This document shows positions 18,790-27,292 of a DNA stretch of 64,000 nucleotides, one piece after another. The stretch is from Thermoanaerobaculia bacterium (GTDB taxonomy: Bacteria; Acidobacteriota; Thermoanaerobaculia; Multivoradales; J023), in NCBI GenBank assembly GCA_030431255.1, contig JAUIJL010000015.1:1-64000 (forward strand). The letters are read 5' to 3'. Each line of letters starts with the position of its first letter. Position 1 is the stretch's first letter. A program made the translations under genes and the position numbers. The notes under the pieces were generated by a model, which was given only the letters and a program-made list of their open reading frames with translations, was not told the origin of the DNA and did no database searches.

Positions 18790-19349
18790 AGTCGGCTATT
18801 CCAGAGCACGTCATCGGCTCCGGATTTTAGATTCTGATATCGCGCCATGACGAAGAGGGTGTCGGAAAGGCGGTTGAGATATCGCACCGTTTCCGGGCCG
18901 ATCGGCTCCTCACGGGCCAACGCCACCACTTCCCGCTCCGCTCTCCGGCACACGGTTCGAGCCACGTGCAGGTGGGCCGCGGCCACGTCTCCACCCGGCA
19001 AAATGAAGTTTTCCAAATAGCCGAGCTCTTCGGTGAAGGAATCCATCCAGCCTTCCAGCATGTCCACGTGCCGGGCCTCGATTCGAGCCACGTTCATCTC
19101 GGCTTTGTCCTCTTCCAAAATGCAGAGGTCCGAGCCGAGATGGAAGAGGTCGTTCTGGATCCGCTCCAGAGGCTGGATCAAAGATTCCGTCACGCCGGTG
19201 GCGAGGGCCACCCCGAGGATGGAGCTCAGCTCGTCGACGGTGCCGTAAGCGGAGACCCGAAGACCGTCCTTCGGCACCCGTTGGCCACCGCCCAATCCGG
19301 TCGTACCGTCGTCGCCGGTACGGGTGTAGACCTTAGTGATTCTCGGCAT
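18786..19349 (-). CDS. pduO: PduO-type ATP:cob(I)alamin adenosyltransferase
   Basis: 187 residues, usual length for the PduO/MMAB family. The N-terminal ATP loop is [17 protein letters not shown] and [11 protein letters not shown] follows. The C-terminal helix carries [13 protein letters not shown] and [14 protein letters not shown], both family hallmarks. It converts cob(I)alamin to adenosylcobalamin. No B12-dependent mutase or dehydratase is in the window. It lies 8 bp downstream of the GAF-GGDEF gene on the same strand and is probably co-transcribed with it. Confidence 0.95.
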   Translation of the reverse strand: MPRITKVYTRTGDDGTTGLGGGQRVPKDGLRVSAYGTVDELSSILGVALATGVTESLIQPLERIQNDLFHLGSDLCILEEDKAEMNVARIEARHVDMLEGWMDSFTEELGYLENFILPGGDVAAAHLHVARTVCRRAEREVVALAREEPIGPETVRYLNRLSDTLFVMARYQNLKSGADDVLWNSRL

Positions 19350-19357
19350 AGGGGATG

Positions 19358-20500
19358 TCAGTCGGTGGCGGCTTTGCGCCTCGGTATGGGCTCGCCGGCC
19401 ACCGCGGTGCGATTGCGGCCGGTCTTTTTCGCCACGTACATAGCGCTGTCCGCGAGTCGCAACAAGGTGCTCTTACATTCTTCGACGCCCAGCCGAACCT
19501 CCACATGGCGATCCATGGTGGCGACGCCGATCGAGCAGGTGATTCCGGTGAGGCCCAGGGCCTCCCGTTGGATGTCCCCGGGTTTGTCGCAGAATTTCGT
19601 TTGCACGATGTCTTCCCGAATGCCTTCAGCCAGCTCGCAAGCCGCCTCCAAGTGCATATCGGGCACCACGAGCACGAATTCGTCCCCACCGTAGCGAGCC
19701 GGGATTCCGTCGGGGTACGGCCGCATGTGCAGCTTGAGCAGGTGGCCGACCTCCCGCAGCACTTGGCTGCCCGCCAAATGCCCATGGGTGTCGTTGACGC
19801 TCTTGAAGTAGTCCAGATCCATGAAGACCACGGTCAGATCCTGGCTCTCGTCCAAACACGTTTGAATCGTGCGACTGAGCGCCACGTGCAGGTAATGGTC
19901 GTTGAATAAGCCGGTGAGGTTGTCTCGCTTGGCCAGCTCTTGGGCCCGTCGACCATCGAGGATGTTCTGGATCGAAATCGAGATGTATCCGGCGAAGATG
20001 CGCAGGAGATTGCGATCCTCTTCGCTGTATTCCGGTGCGTTGTGCCGGTTGATCAGCTCGAGGACACCACAGACGTCTTGCTCGATGCGGATCGGAATGG
20101 CGACCAGGGAGTGGCTCTCGTATTCCGTCAGCTCATCGACTCCGGCAAAGAAAAACTCGTCGTCGCGGGTGTTGGAGGCGTGGTAGGCCTGCCCTTGATG
20201 GTAGACGTGGCCGGCGATGCCTTGGTCGCCGGGTATTTGACGCCCGATCAGCTCATCTGCTTTGTCTCCGAAGGCGGCCACAAAGGTGAGCATGTTGTCT
20301 TTGCGATCTGACTTTTTGTGGAGTGGGTTGTCCAGCAAGATAGAGCCGGCCGCCGAAGGAACGAACTCATTCGCTTTGCGCAGGATCTCGGCGAGATTCT
20401 CGGCAAGATTCATCTCCTGTGAGAAGGCGAGTGTAGCCCGGCGGCGTTCCAAAAACGCCCCCATTTCCCGAGGTTCTAAGCAGTGGATCTCGACCGTCAA
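19358..20500 (-). CDS. GAF-GGDEF diguanylate cyclase
   Basis: 380 residues from a TTG start with GGAGAGGA seven bases upstream (the ATG at 20464 has no spacer for its SD). A GAF domain at ~25-185 ([14 protein letters not shown] ... [19 protein letters not shown]) is followed by a complete GGDEF domain with the DNLTGLFN entry and an intact active loop RYGGDEF near 271. The upstream product-inhibition site RxxD is not in its usual position (R-PYP-D is one residue longer). It should make c-di-GMP in response to a small ligand or redox signal. Confidence 0.93.
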   Translation of the reverse strand: MTVEIHCLEPREMGAFLERRRATLAFSQEMNLAENLAEILRKANEFVPSAAGSILLDNPLHKKSDRKDNMLTFVAAFGDKADELIGRQIPGDQGIAGHVYHQGQAYHASNTRDDEFFFAGVDELTEYESHSLVAIPIRIEQDVCGVLELINRHNAPEYSEEDRNLLRIFAGYISISIQNILDGRRAQELAKRDNLTGLFNDHYLHVALSRTIQTCLDESQDLTVVFMDLDYFKSVNDTHGHLAGSQVLREVGHLLKLHMRPYPDGIPARYGGDEFVLVVPDMHLEAACELAEGIREDIVQTKFCDKPGDIQREALGLTGITCSIGVATMDRHVEVRLGVEECKSTLLRLADSAMYVAKKTGRNRTAVAGEPIPRRKAATD

Positions 20501-20572
20501 CGAAGGGTCCTCTCCGTGAGACTCATAATGTACGGACTTAAAGTATCAAAAAATAAGGCCGAACTGGAAGTC

Positions 20573-22480
20573 TCATGGGGGATGGACGATCTGCCGTTCC
20601 GCCTGCTCTGCTGGTTTTAACCGAGCAATGCGGTCCCGCAGAGTTTTCGCGGGAGCGTGGTCCGGCTGTTGCTCCAGAGCTCGCCTGTTGAGAGAGCGGG
20701 CTCGATCCAAATCCCCTTGCCCCAGCTGCCACAGCTCAACCTCGGTGACGGCCAGGTTGTGGAGAATGCCGGGGCTCTTCGCGTTGATCGCCAGCGCTTG
20801 CTCGAGATACGGCTTGGCGTCGGCGAATCGTTTTTGGGCCATGTACACGGCGCCTAGATTCAGCTTGACGTCGTCGGAGCTGGGCTCTGAGCTTTCTGCC
20901 TTCTCGAACCAGGACACCGCGGCAGGCCAATCGCCGCGGGCCGCGGCCAGGCGTCCGAGATTCATGGCCGCCAAGAAATGCTCCGGGCTCAGTCTCAGGA
21001 CCTCGCGAAAGTGGGCTTCCGCGGGCTCGGCTTGTTGATTTTGGTGGTAGACGACTCCCAAATTGTAGTGGACCAGATCCATCCTCGGCTCGGGCATGGC
21101 GATGCGAGGCAGCAGCACAGCAGCGCCCAAAAGCAGCGCGCCCAACATCGCAGCCCGTGCTCGGCCCTGCTCGAAGGCCGTGTAGGCATTGCACAGAGGC
21201 ACGGCTGCCAGCAATGCTAGGGCCGGTGCGATGGGTAGCCGATAGCGGGAGAAGATGAAGAAGATCACTGTCGAGCCCATCCAGCCGACGATGAACAGAA
21301 CGATCGGGAAAAACGGTCCGGTCAATCGGTCGCGGGCCTGCCACAAGCCGACACAAGCCAACAGAATCAAGCCGCCGAGCTCAAAAGGAAGGCTAGCCAG
21401 TATGGGTGAGGCTTGGCGGACGAAGTAGTAGTCCACGGCATCCGGCCATTCGTACCAACGCCAGAACATGCCGAGCTTTCTCACTTGCAGCATGAGGAAG
21501 TCGATGGGCTCCTCGGCCGCCCATTCGAGGCTGCGGCCGAGCCAATAGCTCGAGACCTCGGCTGGGGTGAGAGGTCGGCCCATGGCGGCTTCGGCCAAGC
21601 GGATGGGCTCCTGCCGCTCGTAGACCGGAATCTGTTTGCCGGCGACGATGGGTTTGTAGGTGCCGTCGGCTTCCGGATTGTTGCCGATGTAGAAGTTCGT
21701 GCCACCCTGAAAAGTGGTCGGAAGATAGTCGCCCCCGACCCATCCGTTGCGCAGGGCTACCGGCGCCAACACCAGCACGATTCCCCCGACCAACCAAGCA
21801 ATGGCTTGAAGCCCGCTGATCCCGCTCATTTTGTCGGTCCCGTTCTTGGACCGAGACGCGAGATTCAAAGCCGGCAGAGCCAAGAGGGGCAAAACCAGCA
21901 ACATATTTTCCCGCAGCAGGATCAAGACCCCCGCAGCCAGGCCGGCCAAAAACCACGGGCGGGCTTTCCGTTCGCCCACGGCCGCGGTGAGCGCCCAGAG
22001 CAAGAGACAGACTACGGAGACCGCCACGGATTCTTTGAGGATCTGGACGTCGTAGAAAGGCAGCACCGCCAAACCCGTCAGAAGCGCCGCCGCCACCAGC
22101 CCGAGGCGTCGGCCCCCAATCCTCGACCCCGCTCGATACAACCCATAAACACCTATCGAATGGAAAGCGATCTGGAAAAGATAGACGGCATCGTAAGAAC
22201 GTCCGAAGATCGAGTAGAGGGTGGCCAGGAGATAGGGGTAGAGGGGAGCCTGAAAGAAGACCTCGGAGCCGAGCCAATCGCCCTGGAAGATCTCGGTCGC
22301 CCATCGATCATATTCTTGGCTGTCCATGATCAATTGCGCGAAGAAGGGTAGATCCCGCACGGTCCACCAATGGAGAAGCCTGGCGGAAATTCCGACCATG
22401 AGGATCCACCAAAGCGTCTTGGGCACCTGATGGAGGATGCCCGCCGGTCTAACGGCGGCGTTCACGCGGTGAGCTTCCAT
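20573..22480 (-). CDS. GT39/PMT-like membrane glycosyltransferase with C-terminal TPRs
   Basis: 635 residues. About ten membrane segments in residues ~20-450 follow the GT-C plan of the ArnT/PMT superfamily, with an early acidic periplasmic loop (FAQLIMDSQEYDRWA) and the DAVYLFQIAFHSIGV region. Residues ~470-620 are four to five tetratricopeptide repeats (AEAHFREVLRLSPEHFLAAMN; VKLNLGAVYMAQKRF). It likely uses a polyprenyl-phosphate sugar on the periplasmic side; the TPRs would recruit a protein partner or substrate. No clear SD. Confidence 0.88.
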   Translation of the reverse strand: MEAHRVNAAVRPAGILHQVPKTLWWILMVGISARLLHWWTVRDLPFFAQLIMDSQEYDRWATEIFQGDWLGSEVFFQAPLYPYLLATLYSIFGRSYDAVYLFQIAFHSIGVYGLYRAGSRIGGRRLGLVAAALLTGLAVLPFYDVQILKESVAVSVVCLLLWALTAAVGERKARPWFLAGLAAGVLILLRENMLLVLPLLALPALNLASRSKNGTDKMSGISGLQAIAWLVGGIVLVLAPVALRNGWVGGDYLPTTFQGGTNFYIGNNPEADGTYKPIVAGKQIPVYERQEPIRLAEAAMGRPLTPAEVSSYWLGRSLEWAAEEPIDFLMLQVRKLGMFWRWYEWPDAVDYYFVRQASPILASLPFELGGLILLACVGLWQARDRLTGPFFPIVLFIVGWMGSTVIFFIFSRYRLPIAPALALLAAVPLCNAYTAFEQGRARAAMLGALLLGAAVLLPRIAMPEPRMDLVHYNLGVVYHQNQQAEPAEAHFREVLRLSPEHFLAAMNLGRLAAARGDWPAAVSWFEKAESSEPSSDDVKLNLGAVYMAQKRFADAKPYLEQALAINAKSPGILHNLAVTEVELWQLGQGDLDRARSLNRRALEQQPDHAPAKTLRDRIARLKPAEQAERQIVHPP

Positions 22481-23044
22481 GCCGCGATCAGGTGTCTATC
22501 TGTCTGGAGTTGGGCAAAAAGTGTACAGAAAGATAAGTCATTTTGCTCTTCTTTTCGTGAAAGAGTCTGACCATTGTAGGTGAGTTTTCTGGTCATCGAT
22601 AAATATTGCCATTTTGCTAATAGTTTTAAAGCACTCTTTTCGAAGGCTTTCTTTACCGAGAGAGGTCCGTTTTATCCCTGCTCCCACCCGCTATGTTAGG
22701 CCTTTCGGCCATGGCATTTCAAAAGATGGACGTTTGACCTTCTGTCGATCTGCTGGGTATCATCAGCCGATATTGCTTTATTTCTACGGTTTTGCCTGCC
22801 GCTTGAAGCATTCGTTCTAGAGCTCGATACCGTCCAACGGAATTCGAAGCCGCGAACGACGATCAGATCGCAGCAGGAAGCCAAGCCTCACTACACGGTG
22901 CTGATTCGAAGCTGATGGGGAATCCTCCCTTTCGGTATTCCAATCTGGGTGCGTAGGTCGAAGGGCTTTTTAACCCTCCCTACCTTCCAGGATTGCCGGC
23001 CACCGAGCCATCTTGGCTTGCCGGCGGGAAAAGGAGCAGCCACC
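22481..23044. other. 564-bp intergenic region, less GC-rich than its surroundings
   Basis: The half next to the GT39 gene (22500-22830) is clearly AT-richer than flanking DNA and holds no convincing ORF. Candidate -35/-10 pairs (e.g. TTGAAG 22803 with GATACC 22826) are weak. The end next to the small gene contains a hairpin and a strong SD, listed separately. Confidence 0.6.
22995..23025 (+). promoter_or_regulatory. Hairpin just upstream of the small-gene SD
   Basis: GCCGGC (22995-23000) pairs with GCCGGC (23020-23025). A nested AGCC/GGCT stem lies inside. It ends eight bases before GGAG (23033-23036) and could gate ribosome access. Confidence 0.4.
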
Positions 23045-23227
23045 ATGTCGATCAAGGAATTCGAAGACCATCTGCGCCGTTCAGGAGACCATTGTCCCCT
23101 CCGTAGCCTGATGACCGCCGACTATTCTCAAATGGCCGGTGGTGGGGTGGACGGGGATAGCGGCGAGCCCACCCAACAACAAGACGGATGGTGGCCCTGG
23201 ATCGATTCCGGCGGCGGGCCTGATTGA
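23045..23227 (+). CDS. Unrecognised 60-residue protein with Trp-rich tail
   Basis: ATG 23045 is preceded by AAAGGAG with an eight-base spacer, one of the best SDs in the window. The product starts MSIKEFEDHLRRSGDHCPLR, amphipathic and charged with one Cys. It then becomes Gly/Asp/Gln-rich and ends DGWWPWIDSGGGPD. There is no signal peptide or membrane segment. The leader-like head and Gly/aromatic tail recall RiPP precursors, but no maturase, protease or dedicated exporter is adjacent, so that reading is weak. It converges on the receiver gene with four bases between the stops. I do not recognise the family. Confidence 0.6.
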   Translation: MSIKEFEDHLRRSGDHCPLRSLMTADYSQMAGGGVDGDSGEPTQQQDGWWPWIDSGGGPD

Positions 23228-23231
23228 GATC

Positions 23232-23618
23232 TCAGCTTCCTTCGACAGCCCTGCGCACTGTGGAGATCAGGTTTTCCAAGTCGAAGGGCTTCTGCAGGAA
23301 TTCAAAGACGTCCTGCTTGCCCAGGCCGCTGGAAGAATCCATCTCGTTGTAACCGCTGGTCATGACCACCTTGAGATTCGGTCGGATGACTCGCATCTCG
23401 TGAAAGGCTTCTTCTCCACCCATCCTCGGCATCGTTAGATCCATGATCACGAGATCGATCGAATCTCCCTGCTCTCGAATGACGTCGACGGCCTCAACCC
23501 CGTCCGAAGCTCCGAGAACATTCAGGCCGAATTGTGTCAGCATCATCTCTGTGACGTTGCGCACGTGGTCTTCATCGTCGACCACCAAGATGGTGCCGCT
23601 ACCTCGCCAATCGAGCAT
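23232..23618 (-). CDS. Stand-alone response-regulator receiver domain
   Basis: 128 residues from ATG 23618, chosen for GGAG six bases upstream; a TTG at 23687 has no SD. A single CheY-like domain: acidic pair in ILVVDDED, phospho-acceptor Asp in VIMDLTMPRMGGEEAF, Thr/Ser in VVMTSGYNE, and Lys in FLQKPF. The wording (WRGSGTILVVDDE... SGYNE... FLQKPF) is that of the C-terminal receiver of PAS-type hybrid histidine kinases, but no kinase precedes it. It is the last gene of the Bat operon's strand, ~100 bp after batE. Confidence 0.9.
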   Translation of the reverse strand: MLDWRGSGTILVVDDEDHVRNVTEMMLTQFGLNVLGASDGVEAVDVIREQGDSIDLVIMDLTMPRMGGEEAFHEMRVIRPNLKVVMTSGYNEMDSSSGLGKQDVFEFLQKPFDLENLISTVRRAVEGS

Positions 23619-23724
23619 TGGGTTCTCCAGCTGGAAATCGAAGCTTCGTACGTTGACTTGGCCCGCGCCGAGGAGCAGCCGGTCCAATTGGACCGATAAT
23701 ACCTGAAGAGAACCCGGTTGGGGA

Positions 23725-24519
23725 TCAAGGATTCACGAGGCCGAGGGAGCTTTCCGGACAAACGGCGTTCTCCGCGCTCGCGATCTCCCAGCCTTGCTGG
23801 GTTCTCACGGCCCAGGCTTCGGTTCCTGCCGGTAGCTCGACGGATCCGGTCTCGCAATCTTCCAAGAACACCACGGCTTTTGGGGTGCGGGTCGCCGCGA
23901 CCGCCAGAGCCAGATAGAGCAAAGTGCCCATACCTGCGGCGGCCACCGCGGGTCTGAGCCGATTGCCGGGTAAGACGACCGCGCCCAAACATGCCAGCCA
24001 CACCCAAGCCACCAATGCATCGGCGGCCCTGGGGCCATGGGTCACCAGCCAGCCTCGGAAGCCCGTGAGCGGTAGGCGTTGGCTGCCCAAGCTCTTGCGG
24101 GCCAACCAAAGATTCTCTTCAACCCAGGGGTCGTCGGACATGGCACGGCGATACCAGAGGATGGCCTCGGGAAGTCGCTCCGAATGGTGGAGGGCCGTGG
24201 CGAGGTTGTAAGTCAGAGTGAGGTTGGGCTGTCGAGGATCATAGCCCAGTCGGTAGGTGGAGACCGCTCCCGCCAGGTCCCCGGCCTCGAACAAGCGATT
24301 GCCTTCCTGCAGGGCGGAAAGGGCGTCCAGCTTTCCCGGAGAAGGGGCTGCCGACTCCGTTTCATGGACGGCCGGCTCTGACTGATCGGTTTGTAGCGGC
24401 GGCACCGTGGCATCGGCAGAGGCCGGCAAGGATAGACCCGAGATCAGGACGAGCAAGACCGTCGAGGCGATGGCCGCGGACCGTTCGACGCAGGTGATGG
24501 TATTGCTGAGTCTTCGCAT
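23725..24519 (-). CDS. BatE-like TPR membrane protein
   Basis: 264 residues from ATG 24519, two bases after the batD stop (TGATTATG), so translation is coupled. Signal peptide at 1-35 (STVLLVLISGLSLPASA). TPR pair at ~65-135 (ALQEGNRLFEAGDLAGAVSTY; YNLATALHHSERLPEAILWY). Two membrane helices at ~170-215. A ~50-residue C-terminal domain that may be SH3-like (VELPAGTEAWAVRTQQGWEI). This matches BatE: TPRs, TMs and an SH3-like tail. It acts in the envelope with the VWA proteins BatA/B. Confidence 0.82.
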   Translation of the reverse strand: MRRLSNTITCVERSAAIASTVLLVLISGLSLPASADATVPPLQTDQSEPAVHETESAAPSPGKLDALSALQEGNRLFEAGDLAGAVSTYRLGYDPRQPNLTLTYNLATALHHSERLPEAILWYRRAMSDDPWVEENLWLARKSLGSQRLPLTGFRGWLVTHGPRAADALVAWVWLACLGAVVLPGNRLRPAVAAAGMGTLLYLALAVAATRTPKAVVFLEDCETGSVELPAGTEAWAVRTQQGWEIASAENAVCPESSLGLVNP

Positions 24520-24521
24520 AA

Positions 24522-26354
24522 TCAGAGCTTCTTCGACAGGCGTTCTGAACGGGAGAGCAGCTCGGAGCGCATCTCGTCCGTGGACGACAGCTTCGGGGCG
24601 TAGCGCAAATAATGCAGATCTTCCACTAGGCGGACGATGTCTTCCGCCACGGCCGACGATACTTTTTGCTCTTGAAGCAGGGAGCTCCATTGAGAGCTCG
24701 GGGCACCCTTGGGGATATTCCACCTCGATTCAAGGTAGGTCCGCCAGGCATCTTCCACCATGGCGGCGGTTCGCCGCGGTACTTCCTCTTGGCGGGCTGC
24801 CGCCAGCTCCTGCAGCAGCTCGGAGCGCAGGTTTCGACGAGGATTCGAGCCGTCGATGTCGGAGCCTCGATTCCGCCGCGAGAACCAGACTAGCCCAAGC
24901 AGCAACCAGGGCATCAGGATCAAGCCGTGACGCCAGGAGCTACCGAGGTGGGAGAGCGAGCCTCCGCGGACCGACGGCAGCAAAGCCGTACGGATGGAGT
25001 GAAGCTGGACCTCTTGGCCCGACTGTTGGGCCGCTCGGGTGCTGCCTTTGATTTGCAGGTTGAGGCCATCGACGGACGTTTCCTCAAATTGCCGCTTGCG
25101 AGGGTTGAAATAGGTCAGGGAGATGTCGGGGATTTCCAGCGTGCCCGGACGTTGAGGCACCAGCACATAGCTCCAAATGCGCTTTCCATGGACGCGGTGG
25201 CCTTTAAGGCTCTCCTCGCTTTGTTGCTGCGGCGGAAAGACTTGCAGGTCGTCGACCGATGGGATCGTCGGGGGCTGGGCGCCTTGCAAATGACCTTCGC
25301 CGCTCAAAGTCAGGGTCAAGGTGGCGGCGTCACCGATCTCCAGGATCCGAGGCTCCAAACCAGCTTGAAGCTGGACCCGGCCCACGACTCCGGAGAACGC
25401 CTCCGGGGGATTCGGCAGGGGTTGCACGTCCACCGTCAAGGTATTGCTGGTGCGATCGATTTCGCCCATGCGCGGCAGGAGCGAGCCGAAGACGCTCGAA
25501 TCTCGGATGAGGGCGGTCATGGTGGCCTGCACTGGCTCGATTTCCAGCCGACCTTCGCGGCGTGGAAAGAGGGCCCTCTCAAGCAAAACGACCCGCCCGA
25601 TCTCTCGGCCGTCACGGATGACCCGTTCCGGGCGGGTGTCCTCGGGTTGGGGAATCGGCTTCGCCCAGAAGCCTTTGAAGTCCGGTAGCTCGGTCGGCGT
25701 CACCGAGCGCACATTGACGTCGGTGTAGAGGTAGAGAGTGTAGAGGGTCTGTTGACCCACCAGGGGCTGCCGAGGCGAGATTTCAGCTTCCAGGAAGATC
25801 TCTGGGGGCGGAGCCTGGCGCTGTTGCCGACGGGGGCGCTGGCGTGGAAATGTCGAGCCCAGCAGGCTGTCCAGGGGGTCGCGGGAAAAGGGATCCGCGG
25901 ATCGGCTGCGGCGCGGGCGGGGCGGAGGGTTCTCCACCACGGTCATGGTTTGGTCGGCCAGGCTCATGGTCTTGCCGCCGATGTCGAGGCTGATTTGGTG
26001 CACTTTGGCGGGGCCCAGGGCGAGGGGTTGCAGCATCCAGGTGTAGGAAATCGTTTGGGACGATACACCGTTGAAGAATTGCACGCTGGTGCTCTGGGAC
26101 GGCCCTCCCACTACTTTGAGATTCTCCGCCTGAAACACCGGCCGTTGGGTGCCGCGGGGCGGCGATTGAATCTCCACCGTGAGCTGGATGATCTCTTTGA
26201 GGCCGATCTCGCCCCTTGGATCCAGCTCGACACGGACCTCGGGCTCTTGGGCCAGGGCTGGAAACGTGGCGATAAGAGCGACCATGGCCGCCATGGAAAA
26301 GGCTCGAAGGGGCGCGTCGGCGATGGCGGCTTTTATGGGGTGTTGCATGCTCAC
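24522..26354 (-). CDS. batD: BatD-family envelope protein
   Basis: 610 residues from GTG 26354, whose GTGA overlaps the stop of the previous gene; ATG 26348 is an alternative. Signal peptide ends near ALAQ-EP. Several Ig-like beta domains follow (VRVELDPRGEIGLKEIIQLT; QTLYTLYLYTDVNVRSV; LEPRILEIGDAATLTLTL). One TM helix near 470 (HGLILMPWLLLGLVWFSRR) and a cytoplasmic ~120-residue helical tail end it. BatD is thought to scaffold BatA-BatB complexes in the periplasm and affects oxygen tolerance in Bacteroides. Confidence 0.9.
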   Translation of the reverse strand: MSMQHPIKAAIADAPLRAFSMAAMVALIATFPALAQEPEVRVELDPRGEIGLKEIIQLTVEIQSPPRGTQRPVFQAENLKVVGGPSQSTSVQFFNGVSSQTISYTWMLQPLALGPAKVHQISLDIGGKTMSLADQTMTVVENPPPRPRRSRSADPFSRDPLDSLLGSTFPRQRPRRQQRQAPPPEIFLEAEISPRQPLVGQQTLYTLYLYTDVNVRSVTPTELPDFKGFWAKPIPQPEDTRPERVIRDGREIGRVVLLERALFPRREGRLEIEPVQATMTALIRDSSVFGSLLPRMGEIDRTSNTLTVDVQPLPNPPEAFSGVVGRVQLQAGLEPRILEIGDAATLTLTLSGEGHLQGAQPPTIPSVDDLQVFPPQQQSEESLKGHRVHGKRIWSYVLVPQRPGTLEIPDISLTYFNPRKRQFEETSVDGLNLQIKGSTRAAQQSGQEVQLHSIRTALLPSVRGGSLSHLGSSWRHGLILMPWLLLGLVWFSRRNRGSDIDGSNPRRNLRSELLQELAAARQEEVPRRTAAMVEDAWRTYLESRWNIPKGAPSSQWSSLLQEQKVSSAVAEDIVRLVEDLHYLRYAPKLSSTDEMRSELLSRSERLSKKL

Positions 26355-27292
26355 CAGTCCTTCTTGCCGCGGATTCCCGCTTTGGCCGCTTCGAGAGCTT
26401 CTTGACGACGTTGTTCCCGTTCCATGTTTTCAATCGCCTCCAGGATCGCCGCGGCTTCCTCGGCCGTCATGTCCGGGAGGTCCTTGAACTCGGGCAAGGG
26501 CCCTTTTTGGGATTCGGGATTTTCTTGCCCTTGCTGCTCGTCCTGTTGCTGCTGTTGCTGCTCTTGCTGCTGTTGCTGCTCTTGATCCTGGTCTTGCTCG
26601 TCTTGGCCCTGCTGATCTCGGCTTTGTTCGTCCTGGTTTTGCTCGTCTTGGTTCTGCTCTTGATCCTGGTTTTCTTGATCCTGATTCTGCTCTTGATCCT
26701 GGTTTTGCTCGTCTTGGTTCTGCTCTTGATCCTGATTCTGCTCTTGATCCTGGTTTTGCTCGTCTTGGTTTTGCTCGTCTTGGCTTTGCTCGTCCTGATT
26801 CTGTTGCTGCTGCTCTTGTTGCTCCTTGAGTCGCTTTTGGGCCAGCTCCAGGTTGAACTTTGCGTCTTCGAAATCAGGATCTTGCCGCAACGCTTTTTTG
26901 AACGCATCGATGGCGGGCTGGAATTCGCCGGCTTCGAGCAACGAGCTGCCGGCGTTGTAATGCGCCAGGGATTTCAGCTCCCGATCCTGGGACGCGGATC
27001 CAGCCGCTTCCAAGAGCTTTCGCCCTTCCTCCGGGGCGAGCGGTAGGCGGGCGGTTCCGGCGTTGAACTTAGCGGTGGCGTCCTCCGGGGCCAAGCGCAT
27101 GGCCGTGTCCATGGATGCGGCGGCCTGGGAGAAGTCTTTCGACGCTAGGGATTGTTGACCCCGTTGGGTGCGCTCTTCCGCGTTGAAGAGCCAGCGGTCC
27201 ATCCACTGGGGCCAGTCGGCGTGGCTCGGGGGGGCGATGGTAAGCCACGACAGCAGGAGCATCGCGCCGGTGGCGAAGTGCCGGTGGCTCAT
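26351..27292 (-). CDS. BatC-like TPR protein with Asn/Gln/Asp/Glu repeat
   Basis: 313 residues from ATG 27292 (GGAGGAG five bases upstream; ATGA overlap with batB). Signal peptide MSHRHFATGAMLLLSWLTIA. TPR array at ~35-150 (AMRLAPEDATAKFNAGTARL; FQPAIDAFKKALRQDPDFEDAK). A ~105-residue low-complexity run built almost only from Asn, Gln, Asp and Glu follows, then a short conserved tail (PLPEFKDLPDMTAEEAAAIL). BatC proteins commonly carry TPRs and such a run. It is likely a periplasmic adaptor whose acidic tether varies in length. Confidence 0.87.
   Translation of the reverse strand: MSHRHFATGAMLLLSWLTIAPPSHADWPQWMDRWLFNAEERTQRGQQSLASKDFSQAAASMDTAMRLAPEDATAKFNAGTARLPLAPEEGRKLLEAAGSASQDRELKSLAHYNAGSSLLEAGEFQPAIDAFKKALRQDPDFEDAKFNLELAQKRLKEQQEQQQQNQDEQSQDEQNQDEQNQDQEQNQDQEQNQDEQNQDQEQNQDQENQDQEQNQDEQNQDEQSRDQQGQDEQDQDQEQQQQQEQQQQQQDEQQGQENPESQKGPLPEFKDLPDMTAEEAAAILEAIENMEREQRRQEALEAAKAGIRGKKDW
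26535..26825. repeat. Low-complexity codon repeat encoding N/Q/D/E tract
   Basis: Imperfect 12- to 15-bp units on the plus strand (e.g. GATCCTGGTTTTGCTCGTC) are reiterated over ~290 bp. In the minus-strand frame they encode NQDQEQNQDEQ-type sequence, ending in Gln runs. On the plus strand the same DNA reads as poly-Leu/Val, an artefact ORF. Confidence 0.85.

Noticed and set aside
22614-22820. 68-residue ORF in the AT-richer spacer
   Set aside because: No SD, no recognisable sequence features, and unconvincing codon use.
23045-23227. Firm call as a RiPP precursor
   Set aside because: The tail is suggestive, but no modification enzyme, protease or dedicated transporter is within reach; kept as unknown.
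26402-27046. Plus-strand ORF rich in Leu/Val that looks like a membrane protein
   Set aside because: It is the reverse complement of the N/Q/D/E repeat in the BatC-like gene.
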